A stretch of 6,757 nucleotides of DNA. Source: a bacterium. GTDB taxonomy: Bacteria; Krumholzibacteriota; Krumholzibacteria; LZORAL124-64-63. Made by a program: the position numbers and the translations under genes. The notes under the pieces are model-generated. The model saw only the letters and a program-made list of their open reading frames with translations, did no database searches and was not told where the DNA came from. Shown piece by piece: positions 1-6,548 of this stretch. How positions within the stretch are numbered: the stretch's first letter is position 1; each line of letters begins with the position of its first letter. The stretch lies in contig VGXH01000099.1 of NCBI GenBank assembly GCA_016873405.1, positions 1 to 6,757 of the forward strand, written 5' to 3'.

Positions 1-2432
1 GTTTGCAGAGGGACCTCCACGACCTCCGGAACGTCCGGCAGCGGATCGCGCGCCAGGTCGACCACGGCCAGACGGCCCGTGCCGGCGACCGTGTCGGCGA
101 TCGCGCAGACCAACAGCGATCCCGCCAGCTGCGGCGGCGACGCCAGGTGGCCGGATCCCAGGGCGAGCGTCCTGGTGACGGAGCCGTCGGCGCCGCCCAA
201 CCAGTCCAGCCCGCAGTTGCCGCCCCGCGCCCAGGCCGCCAGCGCGTGCACGCGCGACGCCGGATCACCCGTGGCGGCGTCGGGCGCCAGCGGCGCCAGC
301 ACGACGGGCTGGTTGCAACCGCCGACCGCGGCATAGAACCCGTCATCGCCCGGCGGCGCCGCGCGCAGCGGGCGACCGTCCGCTTCGAAGGCGTAGAGCC
401 CGTCGGCGGTGGCCAGGACGATCTCCGGCCGGCCGTCGCCGTCGAGGTCGCCGGCCGCCGCCGGCAGCAGCCACGAGACCGGTGCGCCGCCACGCCGGCC
501 GACGGCCAGCGGCGCCAGCGTCGCCGGGTCGGCGTCGCGATCGAGGAATTCGCCGAGGCTGCCGTCGAAGGCCCACACCGCGCCGGCGGCGTCGGCGACG
601 ACGAGCTCCTCGGCGCCCGCGCCGTCGAGGTCGACCGCCAGCAGGTGCGAGCCGGCGAGGTCCGTGCCCGCCGGCAGCGCCACGCGCGCCGCCGCCGCCC
701 GCGCGCCGTCCCCCGGCGCCACGCGCGACACCGTGAAGGTCATCGTGTCGGCGTAGTCGTAGCCCGCGTACCTCCGGTCGCCGATCTGCACGACGTAGGC
801 CGCCGAGTCGCGCACGACGTCTCTGAAGCCGCTCATGACGATGCCCGTCGACAGCCCAGCGTTCGAACGGGTATCCGGCCGCGTGTCCGGGGCGAAGCGC
901 GCGTTGTCCTCGCCGCGGAAACTGTCGTCGTCCCCGCCCAGCAGCCAGTCCGACGGCTCGTTCGTGTCCAGGTCCTGGATGCCGTCGGCCTCCTCGAGAT
1001 CGACCGCCTTGCGCGAGGGGTCCGCGTTGAAGAGGTTCGTCGCCTGCCCGAACGCCGCGGCGACCACGGCCTCGTCGACATGCCAGATGTACACGCCGCT
1101 GCCGGCGCCCAGCTCGCCGGGCCGCCGGGCGCGGTTCTCGCTCATCGCGAAATCCCACTCGGCGCCGCGCAGGTCCTCGTGCGTGTCGGTCGCCGGGTCG
1201 AACTTGCCCGTGGGCGTGCCGTCGCCGTTGGCGGAATCCGCGTCCCGGAAGTCGGGCAGGCCGTTGCCGTTCAGGTCGCCGGGGAACGTGAAGCGGCGGT
1301 CGCCGTTCGGGTCCTGCAGGCGGTACTCGGCCAGCCAGTACTCCTGGCCCGTGATGTCGATGCGCGCGCAGGCCAGCCCGTGCGCCCCCGCCGCCGGCGG
1401 CAGCGCCACGACGGCTCCCGCGTCCGGATCGACGGTCTCGGGCTCGAGCCAGCCCATCAGGATCTTGTTGAACGGCCCGGGCTGCGGAGGCAGGAAGCCC
1501 AGGCCCACGAACAGCCCGTAGCCCATCAGGTCGTACTGGCCGACGCCCTGGCTGTCCGGCCGGCCCGCGGGCGTGAAGTCGCTCAGCGAGAGCATGCCCA
1601 GATGCAGGCCGAATTCGAAGCAGTACAGCCCCAGGGAACCGAAACCGCCGCCGAACGAGCCGAACGGATCCTGCTGCGCCGTTTCCGGCAGCACGAGCAC
1701 GCGGTCGATGCCTTCGCCCGCAGGGAAGCCCGCCGCCGCCAGATACGGCTGCGGCAGCACGCTGTCCTCGAACGCCGCCCGGAAATCGGCGGGATCCAGA
1801 TAGGTGCTGTAGATCTGCTCCGGGCTGTCGCCCAGGATGTCCGTCTCCTCGCCGGCGCCGGCGTGCACCAGCACGACGGTGTCGTAGCGCGTGAAGTCGA
1901 TCTCCGTGTCCAGGCTGTCGATCACCGCGGCGGCCAGGGCCACCGACTGCTCGCCGAGATCCGGGTGGTCGCCGTACCAGGACATCGGCTCCGGCAGGTT
2001 GACCGCGCGCGCGTGCACGGTGAAACGGATCTCGAGCGCGCCGCCGCTGACGTCGGCGAAGTAGGCGGCCACGTCCTGCAGCTTGTGGTGCAGGAACGTC
2101 GAGTCGTGCGCGTCGTAGTGGCGGTCCGTCTGGCGCGGCGGCGGGAAGTCGCCCGGGACCAGCCCGTGCCGACCGAGCAGCAGGCTGTCCGCGAAGTCGC
2201 AGCTGATGACGATCGTCTCGAGCGAGGCCGGCGCCTTCGCGCCCGGCCGACGCCGGGAGGACCGGCCGTCGGCTTCGCTCAGCAGAGGCGCCGCCCGCTC
2301 GACCAGCCGGCGCGTGATCTCCGTCGGCAGGGGTTCCAGGTCCGCCGGCGGCGCGACCTGGGCCTCAACGGCCACCAAGCCCAGCAGCGCGGCCAGCAGC
2401 ACCACCGGCGTGGCCGGCGCGAAGGGTCTCAT
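1..2432 (-). CDS. M6-like (immune inhibitor A-type) secreted protein with FG-GAP repeats, probable pseudoprotease, 3' end off window
   Basis: At least 810 residues; the frame is open to the left edge, so the C-terminus is missing. The start is the first ATG after an in-frame TGA (2438-2436), with GGAAGGG at 2450-2444, 11 bases upstream. Residues 1-24 form a Sec signal peptide (hydrophobic core, likely cut after VEA), so the protein is exported. Residues about 45-500 match the M6 peptidase family (InhA type): V-H190-A-G-A-G-E-E, the helix F-E-F-G-L-H-L-G at 272-279, Q-Y-D301-L-M-G-Y-G, and W450-H-V-D-E. The zinc motif HExxH is replaced by F272-E-F-G-L276, and the usual downstream GxxD is G279-M-L-S282, so catalysis is unlikely. 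D386-L-N-G-N-G resembles a calcium loop. Two FG-GAP-type blades follow (DLDGAG at 601-606, DLDGDG at 662-667), suggesting a propeller-like adhesive or binding region. Family placement is fairly sure; the function is not. It has its own promoter (2528-2557). Confidence 0.88.
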   Translation of the reverse strand, partial: MRPFAPATPVVLLAALLGLVAVEAQVAPPADLEPLPTEITRRLVERAAPLLSEADGRSSRRRPGAKAPASLETIVISCDFADSLLLGRHGLVPGDFPPPRQTDRHYDAHDSTFLHHKLQDVAAYFADVSGGALEIRFTVHARAVNLPEPMSWYGDHPDLGEQSVALAAAVIDSLDTEIDFTRYDTVVLVHAGAGEETDILGDSPEQIYSTYLDPADFRAAFEDSVLPQPYLAAAGFPAGEGIDRVLVLPETAQQDPFGSFGGGFGSLGLYCFEFGLHLGMLSLSDFTPAGRPDSQGVGQYDLMGYGLFVGLGFLPPQPGPFNKILMGWLEPETVDPDAGAVVALPPAAGAHGLACARIDITGQEYWLAEYRLQDPNGDRRFTFPGDLNGNGLPDFRDADSANGDGTPTGKFDPATDTHEDLRGAEWDFAMSENRARRPGELGAGSGVYIWHVDEAVVAAAFGQATNLFNADPSRKAVDLEEADGIQDLDTNEPSDWLLGGDDDSFRGEDNARFAPDTRPDTRSNAGLSTGIVMSGFRDVVRDSAAYVVQIGDRRYAGYDYADTMTFTVSRVAPGDGARAAAARVALPAGTDLAGSHLLAVDLDGAGAEELVVADAAGAVWAFDGSLGEFLDRDADPATLAPLAVGRRGGAPVSWLLPAAAGDLDGDGRPEIVLATADGLYAFEADGRPLRAAPPGDDGFYAAVGGCNQPVVLAPLAPDAATGDPASRVHALAAWARGGNCGLDWLGGADGSVTRTLALGSGHLASPPQLAGSLLVCAIADTVAGTGRLAVVDLARDPLPDVPEVVEVPLQ

Positions 2433-2451
2433 GCGTCAGTATTCCCTTCCC

Positions 2452-2491
2452 GGCCGCCGTCCGGCCGCCATCTGGCCGCCGTCCGGCCGCC
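2452..2491. repeat. Four GGCCGCC units at 11-base period in the leader of the M6-like gene
   Basis: GGCCGCC occurs at 2452-2458, 2463-2469, 2474-2480 and 2485-2491, separated by gtcc, atct and gtcc, giving an exact 11-base period. The array lies between the predicted promoter and the Shine-Dalgarno of the M6-like gene, so it would be in the 5' untranslated RNA. GGCC is self-complementary and the units could pair with each other. It may be simple slippage in GC-rich DNA. Confidence 0.7.
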
Positions 2492-2527
2492 CGGCCCCGA
2501 AGACCCCACTGCCCGATCCGTCGGCGC

Positions 2528-2557
2528 ATTGTAGGGCCGCCGCACGGGCAAGGTCAA
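2528..2557 (-). promoter_or_regulatory. Sigma-70-type promoter for the M6-like gene
   Basis: Read on the minus strand, TTGACC (2557-2552, 5 of 6 to TTGACA) and TACAAT (2533-2528, 5 of 6 to TATAAT) are separated by 18 bases. In DNA this GC-rich, so good a pair is unlikely to be chance. The predicted transcription start is near 2521, giving an untranslated leader of roughly 88 bases. The gene can therefore be expressed independently of the two genes upstream. Confidence 0.6.
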
Positions 2558-2800
2558 TTGCACGGTCCGGGACTCGCCGGCCGGGCGCCTGGCGGCGCTC
2601 CGGCCGGGTATCGAAATGGGAGAGCCCGACGCGGTACCTGTCACCCCTGATCGACATTCCCCCGCCGGGCTCCCCCGTCCATGCTGGTGTCCCCGTCTAC
2701 CCGATGCTTCGCCTCTTCACGATCGGCTGCCAACCACTTCGGGAATCCGCGCCGCTCCGGCCGACGGGAGATGGGGGGAAGACCACCAGCACATCGCTCC
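2558..2800. other. Intergenic stretch with no recognised gene
   Basis: This is the rest of the gap between the DUF4384 stop codon and the promoter of the M6-like gene. I see no U-tract terminator after the DUF4384 gene and no convincing small gene. Short frames here are GC-rich and lack a Shine-Dalgarno, and the longest minus-strand one (ATG at 2657) runs straight through the promoter. Read-through from the upstream operon into the M6-like gene cannot be excluded. Confidence 0.5.
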
Positions 2801-4840
2801 TTACCTTCTGGTCGCGTTCGGCGAACGCCTGGCCGGCGCCTCACCGGAACGCGATTCGCCGCCGTCGCCGGACCGGTCGCGGGCGTTGTCGCCGCCGTCG
2901 CGCCCGCGCGCCGGCTCGCTGCGCCGCGGCGTTTCCTGCCGCGCCGGCGCCTCCTGCCTGGGCGGGGCCGACGGCGCCGGCTGGGCGGCGGGCGGCGTCT
3001 CGCGGACCGAGCGCGGCGACTCGCCCCGGCGGACGGCGCCTTCCTCGCGGCGCCCGGAGCCGCCGCGGTCGGGGGCCGGCTGCCGCACGGCGTCGTTGTC
3101 GGCCGGGCTGCGCCGCGATTCGACGCCGCGGTCGCCGCGACGGCCGTCGTCACGCCGCGGCGTCCGGGCCGGCGTGTCGGCCGGCGTGTCGCCGCGGTCG
3201 CGGGTCTCCTCGCGCGGCCGCACCCGCGTCGGCCTGTCGCCGCGCGCCGGCCGGTCCACGCCTTGATCGTTGCGACCGCCGCCGCGATTCCAGGTGCGCG
3301 TATCCTGCTGGCGGGGATTGAGCGCGCGGACGCCGTCGCGATCCTGTTCGCGCGCCGGCGGCGCTCCGCGCACGCCCTCGCTCCCGCCCCGGACCGGCTC
3401 GCCGGCGCTGCGCCGCACCGGCTTGACCGGCTGCAGGCTCGGCGCCCGCTCACTCCCGCCGGCCGTGTGCCGGCGCGTGGGCCGCTCGGCGCCGACCGCG
3501 GCCGTGCCGCCGCCGCCCTCCGGGCGGATGCGCAGCCCGCCCCCGCGGCCGCCGGCGCTCGCGCCCGGGAACCGTTCCACTTCGCGGGTCAGCGGCTTGT
3601 CGCCGCGCGCGACCGCCACCGGGGCCACGGCGCCGTCGCGCTCGCGCCCGATCCCCTTGCCGTCGCCGCGACCGGCCAGCGGTCGGCGCGCGATCATGGC
3701 GCTCCGCTCATCGTCGGCCAGCGGCCGGCGCCCGACCTGGCGCGTCACCTTGTCGAACTCCCGCACCTTGCGCACGGCGACGGTGTCGCCGTGCCGGTTC
3801 AGCGGCCGGAAGCGACGGTCCCCTCCGTCCCAGCGCGTCCAGCAGTTGCCGTGGTAGTAGGGCGAGTCGTACCAGCTGTAGCAGTCCCAGTAGTACGGCC
3901 GCCAGCCCTGCCAGGGAGCGCACGCGTACCAGGGGTCGTACCAGAAGTTGATCCACGGCCGCCAGGTCCAGGGGTCCACGTACACGTACACCGGGTTCCA
4001 GTACACGGGGAAGTAGCCGTACTGCACGTACCAGCGGTTCGACCAGCCGTAGTCGTAGTCGATCACGAGCGTGCAGTGCGAACCGTAGGGATCGTAGCGA
4101 ACCACGTCATCGGCGTGGCACTGCGAGCAGAGATACCGGGGATGGTCCACCACGCGGTGCACGTAGTAGCGGGCGTGATTGCTGATCACGTGGTCGCGCG
4201 AATCCTCCAGACCCGTGATCGCGTGGTTGACCTCGTTCATGGCCAGGAACGGATCGCCGGCGACGCGGAAGCCGTAGTCCTCCCGTCCGCCCTCGCCGAG
4301 GAAATCCAGTTCCAGCGCGCGCAGGTCGAACGGGTAGCGGGACGCCAGCGCCTGGACGTACCCCTCGCCCTCCGATTCCCGGATGCGCAGCGCCGGCGCC
4401 TCGCGCCCCGGCAGGCGGTACTCGTGCCCGCCGAACACGAACCCGTCGTCCAGGCGGTCGCGCGGCCAGAGCACCGTCACCATGCCGTCGGTGTCGATGC
4501 GGTAGACGACCGCGTAGGCGTCCTCGTTCGTCTGGAACGTGACGCGTTGCTCGTCGCCGCGGTTGTAAACCTCGTCCTGGTCGCGGTCCAGCCAGATCGA
4601 GACCCGAAGCGTCTGGGCGGCGTAGTCGTAGCCGTCCTCGGACGCGACCGGCGCTTCGTACGGCGCCTCGTAATCGGCACGCGTCCGGGCCGGCCGGTAG
4701 CGCTCGGAGCCCTCCTGCGCCGCCGCCGGACCGGGCAGCATCGTCGGCACCAGGCCGACCAAGGCCGAACCGACCAAGCCCAAACCGATCGACGCCAAGC
4801 TGGCGCGAAGGCCTCCGCTGCCGTTCAACTGGTGTCTCAT
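2801..4840 (-). CDS. Secreted DUF4384-domain protein with CxxCH motif, Trp/Tyr-rich segment and Arg-rich disordered tail
   Basis: 679 residues, ATG at 4840, with AAAGGGGG at 4855-4848, 7 bases upstream. Residues 1-41 are a Sec signal peptide, with likely cleavage after PAAA. Residues about 77-165 fit DUF4384 (PF14326): a strand motif LRVSIWLDRD, then polar and aspartate-rich loops (NEDAYAVVYRIDTDG), ending before the ALASRYPFDLRA segment. C238-S-Q-C-H242 is a CxxCH motif of the c-type haem kind, though it could bind a metal instead. Residues 262-337 hold 14 Trp and 16 Tyr in 76 positions, together with Cys307, Cys320 and Cys333. From about 338 to the end the chain is low-complexity, rich in Arg, Gly, Pro, Glu and Asp, and probably disordered. 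The gene begins 31 bases after the lipoprotein gene stops, so the two are likely one operon. The molecular role is unknown. DUF4384 is often found in secreted or kinase-linked proteins, but nothing here fixes a partner. Confidence 0.88.
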   Translation of the reverse strand: MRHQLNGSGGLRASLASIGLGLVGSALVGLVPTMLPGPAAAQEGSERYRPARTRADYEAPYEAPVASEDGYDYAAQTLRVSIWLDRDQDEVYNRGDEQRVTFQTNEDAYAVVYRIDTDGMVTVLWPRDRLDDGFVFGGHEYRLPGREAPALRIRESEGEGYVQALASRYPFDLRALELDFLGEGGREDYGFRVAGDPFLAMNEVNHAITGLEDSRDHVISNHARYYVHRVVDHPRYLCSQCHADDVVRYDPYGSHCTLVIDYDYGWSNRWYVQYGYFPVYWNPVYVYVDPWTWRPWINFWYDPWYACAPWQGWRPYYWDCYSWYDSPYYHGNCWTRWDGGDRRFRPLNRHGDTVAVRKVREFDKVTRQVGRRPLADDERSAMIARRPLAGRGDGKGIGRERDGAVAPVAVARGDKPLTREVERFPGASAGGRGGGLRIRPEGGGGTAAVGAERPTRRHTAGGSERAPSLQPVKPVRRSAGEPVRGGSEGVRGAPPAREQDRDGVRALNPRQQDTRTWNRGGGRNDQGVDRPARGDRPTRVRPREETRDRGDTPADTPARTPRRDDGRRGDRGVESRRSPADNDAVRQPAPDRGGSGRREEGAVRRGESPRSVRETPPAAQPAPSAPPRQEAPARQETPRRSEPARGRDGGDNARDRSGDGGESRSGEAPARRSPNATRR

Positions 4841-4871
4841 GACTGCGCCCCCTTTCGTCCGCGTCGCCCCG

Positions 4872-5912
4872 CTAGAGGCTGATGAAACGCGGACCTTCTT
4901 CCCCGCGTCCGCCGCCGCCCGCCGGCGCCGAGAGCTCAGGCAGGTTGGCGATGAGTTGATAGGCCCACACGAGGTTCACCAAGCCGGACCCGAGACTGTC
5001 GACACCGAATTTGGCGTAGTGCACGTTGCCGCCGCCGACATGGATCTCGGCCACGTACACATGCCCGGGCACGAGTTCCAGGGTTCCGGTGGCCGAGTAT
5101 CCACGCACGGGCGCCCACGACACGCCCTCGAACAGGAGGTTCCCGGCGCCGTCGCTGAAATCGCCCATGTCCTGGAGGCGCACATGCGAGGCGCCGCGCC
5201 TGACGAAGGGAATGCCGCCGCTGAAGAAGACCTCGATGTCGGCCACGATCACCTCGACGCCCGGCGTGACGCGCCCTGCCGCCAGGACCAGCGGGTTGGA
5301 AGCGGCGCGGCTGAACACGAATCCGTAGCCGATCGCGCCCGGGGCGTTGCCGTCGAACACGGGCAGCGGCACGAACCAGCCCTGGCTGTCCAGCGGGCTC
5401 ATCGGCAGCGGCGCATCGACCACGAACTCGAAACTCAGCGCGCTGCGAGCGCCGGCGGCGTTGACCGACGCGACGGCGTACTCGTACTGCAGGCCGTTGG
5501 CCACGTTTTCGTCCACGTGCCAGTGCAGGCCGGTTCCGGAGTCGTAGTTCTCGTCCCAGTCGACGACCGCGATCGGAACAGGATCGAAGGCGCGCCCCGG
5601 GTCGTTCTCGTCGCCGAACCGGTAGTTGCGTCGATAGACCTCGTAAGCCACCAGACTGGCGGTGTAGCTCCCGTCGTAGGGGGCGTAGACCATGTCGTGC
5701 CACTCGATGATCACGTAGCCGTCGCCGCTGATGCTGCGCACCCCGGTCGGCACCACCGGGGGCGGCACGTCGACGCAGTTGAGGCAATCGTCCTCCGTGC
5801 AGCCGGCCAGGAAGAGCCCCGGCGCCAGGAGAACCATCAGGATCATGACGACGGCCGGACGCCTCGCTGTACGCCCTGCCGCCCTCCCGGTCGCCATCGT
5901 GCGTTCGAGCAT
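4872..5912 (-). CDS. Lipoprotein with fibronectin type III domain
   Basis: 346 residues. I chose the ATG at 5912 because a near-perfect AGGAGGGG lies at 5924-5917 with 4-6 bases of spacing; the same frame can be extended to 5972, but that would swallow the Shine-Dalgarno and the sigma-54-type promoter. Residues 1-37 are a lipoprotein signal peptide: Arg-rich n-region, hydrophobic VVMILMVLLAPGLFL, lipobox L35-A-G-C38. Thr follows Cys38, so an outer-membrane destination is plausible by the E. coli +2 rule. Two more cysteines follow in C-x4-C-x2-C spacing (38, 43, 46). Residues about 51-165 look like one fibronectin type III domain: PTGVRSISGDGYVIIEW, then a tyrosine-rich Y-E-V-Y-R-R, and YEYAVASVNAAG near its end. 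The C-terminal part (about 170-346) is beta-rich and unassigned, ending in a Gly-rich tail. It is probably first in an operon with the DUF4384 gene. A role in cell-surface binding is inference from the domain only. Confidence 0.87.
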   Translation of the reverse strand: MLERTMATGRAAGRTARRPAVVMILMVLLAPGLFLAGCTEDDCLNCVDVPPPVVPTGVRSISGDGYVIIEWHDMVYAPYDGSYTASLVAYEVYRRNYRFGDENDPGRAFDPVPIAVVDWDENYDSGTGLHWHVDENVANGLQYEYAVASVNAAGARSALSFEFVVDAPLPMSPLDSQGWFVPLPVFDGNAPGAIGYGFVFSRAASNPLVLAAGRVTPGVEVIVADIEVFFSGGIPFVRRGASHVRLQDMGDFSDGAGNLLFEGVSWAPVRGYSATGTLELVPGHVYVAEIHVGGGNVHYAKFGVDSLGSGLVNLVWAYQLIANLPELSAPAGGGGRGEEGPRFISL

Positions 5913-5916
5913 GTGT

Positions 5917-5924
5917 CCCCTCCT
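5917..5924 (-). promoter_or_regulatory. Strong Shine-Dalgarno fixing the lipoprotein start
   Basis: Minus-strand AGGAGGGG ends 4 bases before the ATG at 5912. It decides between this start and the upstream in-frame ATG at 5972, as well as the internal ATG at 5897, neither of which has a comparable site. Confidence 0.75.
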
Positions 5925-5955
5925 GGCCGGCTGAATCGTGTGCCGACGGTGCCGA

Positions 5956-5971
5956 GGCAGGGTTCGTGCCA
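5956..5971 (-). promoter_or_regulatory. Sigma-54 (RpoN) -24/-12 promoter for the lipoprotein-DUF4384 operon
   Basis: The minus strand reads TGGCACG (5971-5965), four bases, then CTGC (5960-5957). The known consensus is TGGCACG-N4-TTGC, so 10 of 11 defined bases match, and the essential GG and GC doublets are exactly 10 bases apart as sigma-54 requires. The predicted start is near 5945, giving a 33-base leader that holds the Shine-Dalgarno. No activator gene or obvious enhancer site is visible, so this rests on sequence and position only. Confidence 0.55.
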
Positions 5972-6249
5972 CTGCCGGGCCCGTTTCCCGGGGCGGGCAG
6001 AGCGTCGGCCCGATTTTGGGCGAACCGCGCGAATCCGTTGCCGAGCAGCAGCTTGGCGCCTGGGCGTCTGCGCGTCGAGCCGGGCTTCATCGACGCCGCC
6101 GGCCACGACCGCGGCCGACGGACACCGGTCGCCTGTGCGCGATGTGGGACAGTTTCCCCGAAAGAGGACGTTCGGCGGGCGCCCGCCCGCTCCGGACGCC
6201 CGGGCGGGGGACGACCTCCGGGCCGGGCGGATCGGCGGCGGCAGACACG
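5972..6249. other. Upstream regulatory region with GC-rich palindromes, no gene recognised
   Basis: The stretch between the sigma-54-type site and the terminator at 6250. Frames here are arginine/glycine-rich, cross strands and lack Shine-Dalgarnos; I call none. It contains a perfect 14-base palindrome at 6174-6187 (GGCGGGC/GCCCGCC), overlapping a hairpin of CCCGCCCG (6182-6189) with CGGGCGGG (6201-6208) around an 11-base loop. Being about 210-250 bases upstream of the sigma-54-type site, these could hold enhancer-binding sites, but no known operator motif is recognisable. Confidence 0.4.
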
Positions 6250-6289
6250 AAAAAGAGAAAGAGCCCCCGCCTTGCGGCGGACCGGGCTC
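6250..6289 (-). terminator. Intrinsic terminator, minus strand
   Basis: On the minus strand GAGCCC (6289-6284), a 3-base bulge, CCGCC, a GCAA tetraloop (6275-6272), GGCGG and GGGCTC (6266-6261) form an 11-bp GC-rich stem, followed at once by TTTCTCTTTTT (6260-6250). This is a textbook rho-independent terminator. It insulates the lipoprotein operon from anything transcribed leftward out of 6290-6757, which implies that a minus-strand transcript does arrive from there. Confidence 0.75.
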
Positions 6290-6323
6290 GGGGCTCGCCT
6301 CCCCTGACCCGGCGGGGGCTCTT
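6259..6323. repeat. 13-bp perfect inverted repeat overlapping the terminator
   Basis: AAGAGCCCCCGCC (6259-6271) is the exact reverse complement of 6311-6323, with 39 bases between. On the minus strand the distal arm is the same segment used by the short terminator hairpin, so two mutually exclusive stems could both end at the U-tract. Confidence 0.7.
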
Positions 6324-6341
6324 GAAAATCCAGGTTGTCTT

Positions 6342-6377
6342 GACGCTGCGGTCCGCTTCGACGCTGCGGTCCGCCCG
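6342..6377. repeat. 18-bp tandem duplication
   Basis: GACGCTGCGGTCCGCTTC (6342-6359) is followed directly by a copy matching at 15 of 15 leading bases and differing in the last three (6360-6377). A decayed third copy (ATGCGGTCGGTCG) may follow at 6379-6391. It lies between the hairpin element and the terminator. Confidence 0.75.
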
Positions 6378-6392
6378 AATGCGGTCGGTCGC

Positions 6393-6548
6393 GAATTCGT
6401 GTTCCGGGAGAAGAGGATCCTGGCTCTCTACGCCGTCCTGTCGGGGTGCTCCAGACCCCACCTCTTTCACACCCTGCGGGCGGCCTCCTCGATGAGAGCC
6501 CCGCCTTGCGGCGGGCACGGACTCAATTCTCCCGAGAACACGAAATTC
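6393..6548 (-). ncRNA. Candidate structured RNA (or MITE-like element) closed by a 20-bp helix
   Basis: Read on the minus strand, 6548-6527 pairs with 6412-6393 in three blocks of 5, 7 and 8 bp with only two single-base bulges (6543, 6535). Inside this, GAG and TCC (6524-6519) can pair with CTC and GGA just inside the 3' arm. Then comes a 6-bp hairpin CCCGCC/GGCGGG with a GNRA loop GCAA (6515-6500). GCTCTC (6499-6494) pairs with GAGAGC (6428-6423). A hairpin GGGGT/ACCCC (loop CTGGAGC) and a GCCGCC/GGaCGGC helix fill the centre. I recognise no known family: it is not tRNA, tmRNA, RNase P, SRP or 6S by motif. The GNRA loop and the downstream minus-strand terminator favour that strand. The same arms could instead be terminal inverted repeats of a small mobile element, though I see no target-site duplication. 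No promoter was found. Confidence 0.35.

Noticed and set aside
343..1158. Minus-strand frame of 271 residues inside the M6-like gene
   Set aside because: Out of frame with the gene starting at 2432; Arg/Gly-rich composition and no motif. It is a shadow.
3..2534. Very long open frame on the plus strand (843 residues) antisense to the M6-like gene, and a similar one at 2681-4882
   Set aside because: Both are Arg/Ala/Val/Gln-rich with no domain and arise because GC-rich codons on the minus strand leave few stops in the antisense frames. The minus frames carry signal peptides, Shine-Dalgarnos and family motifs.
2690..2770. Possible c-di-GMP-type riboswitch upstream of the M6-like gene (GCGAAGC, GGGTAGACGGGG)
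   Set aside because: Only isolated short matches, in the wrong arrangement, and upstream of the predicted promoter rather than in the leader.
5943..5977. Partial resemblance to the cobalamin riboswitch core (GGTG ... GCCACTG) on the plus strand
   Set aside because: The remaining conserved elements are absent and there is no plus-strand gene downstream. The same bases are better explained by the minus-strand sigma-54 promoter.
4936..6090. Minus-strand frame of 384 residues overlapping the lipoprotein gene
   Set aside because: Arg-rich shadow without a recognisable domain. The overlapping frame has a lipobox, a fibronectin fold and a strong Shine-Dalgarno.
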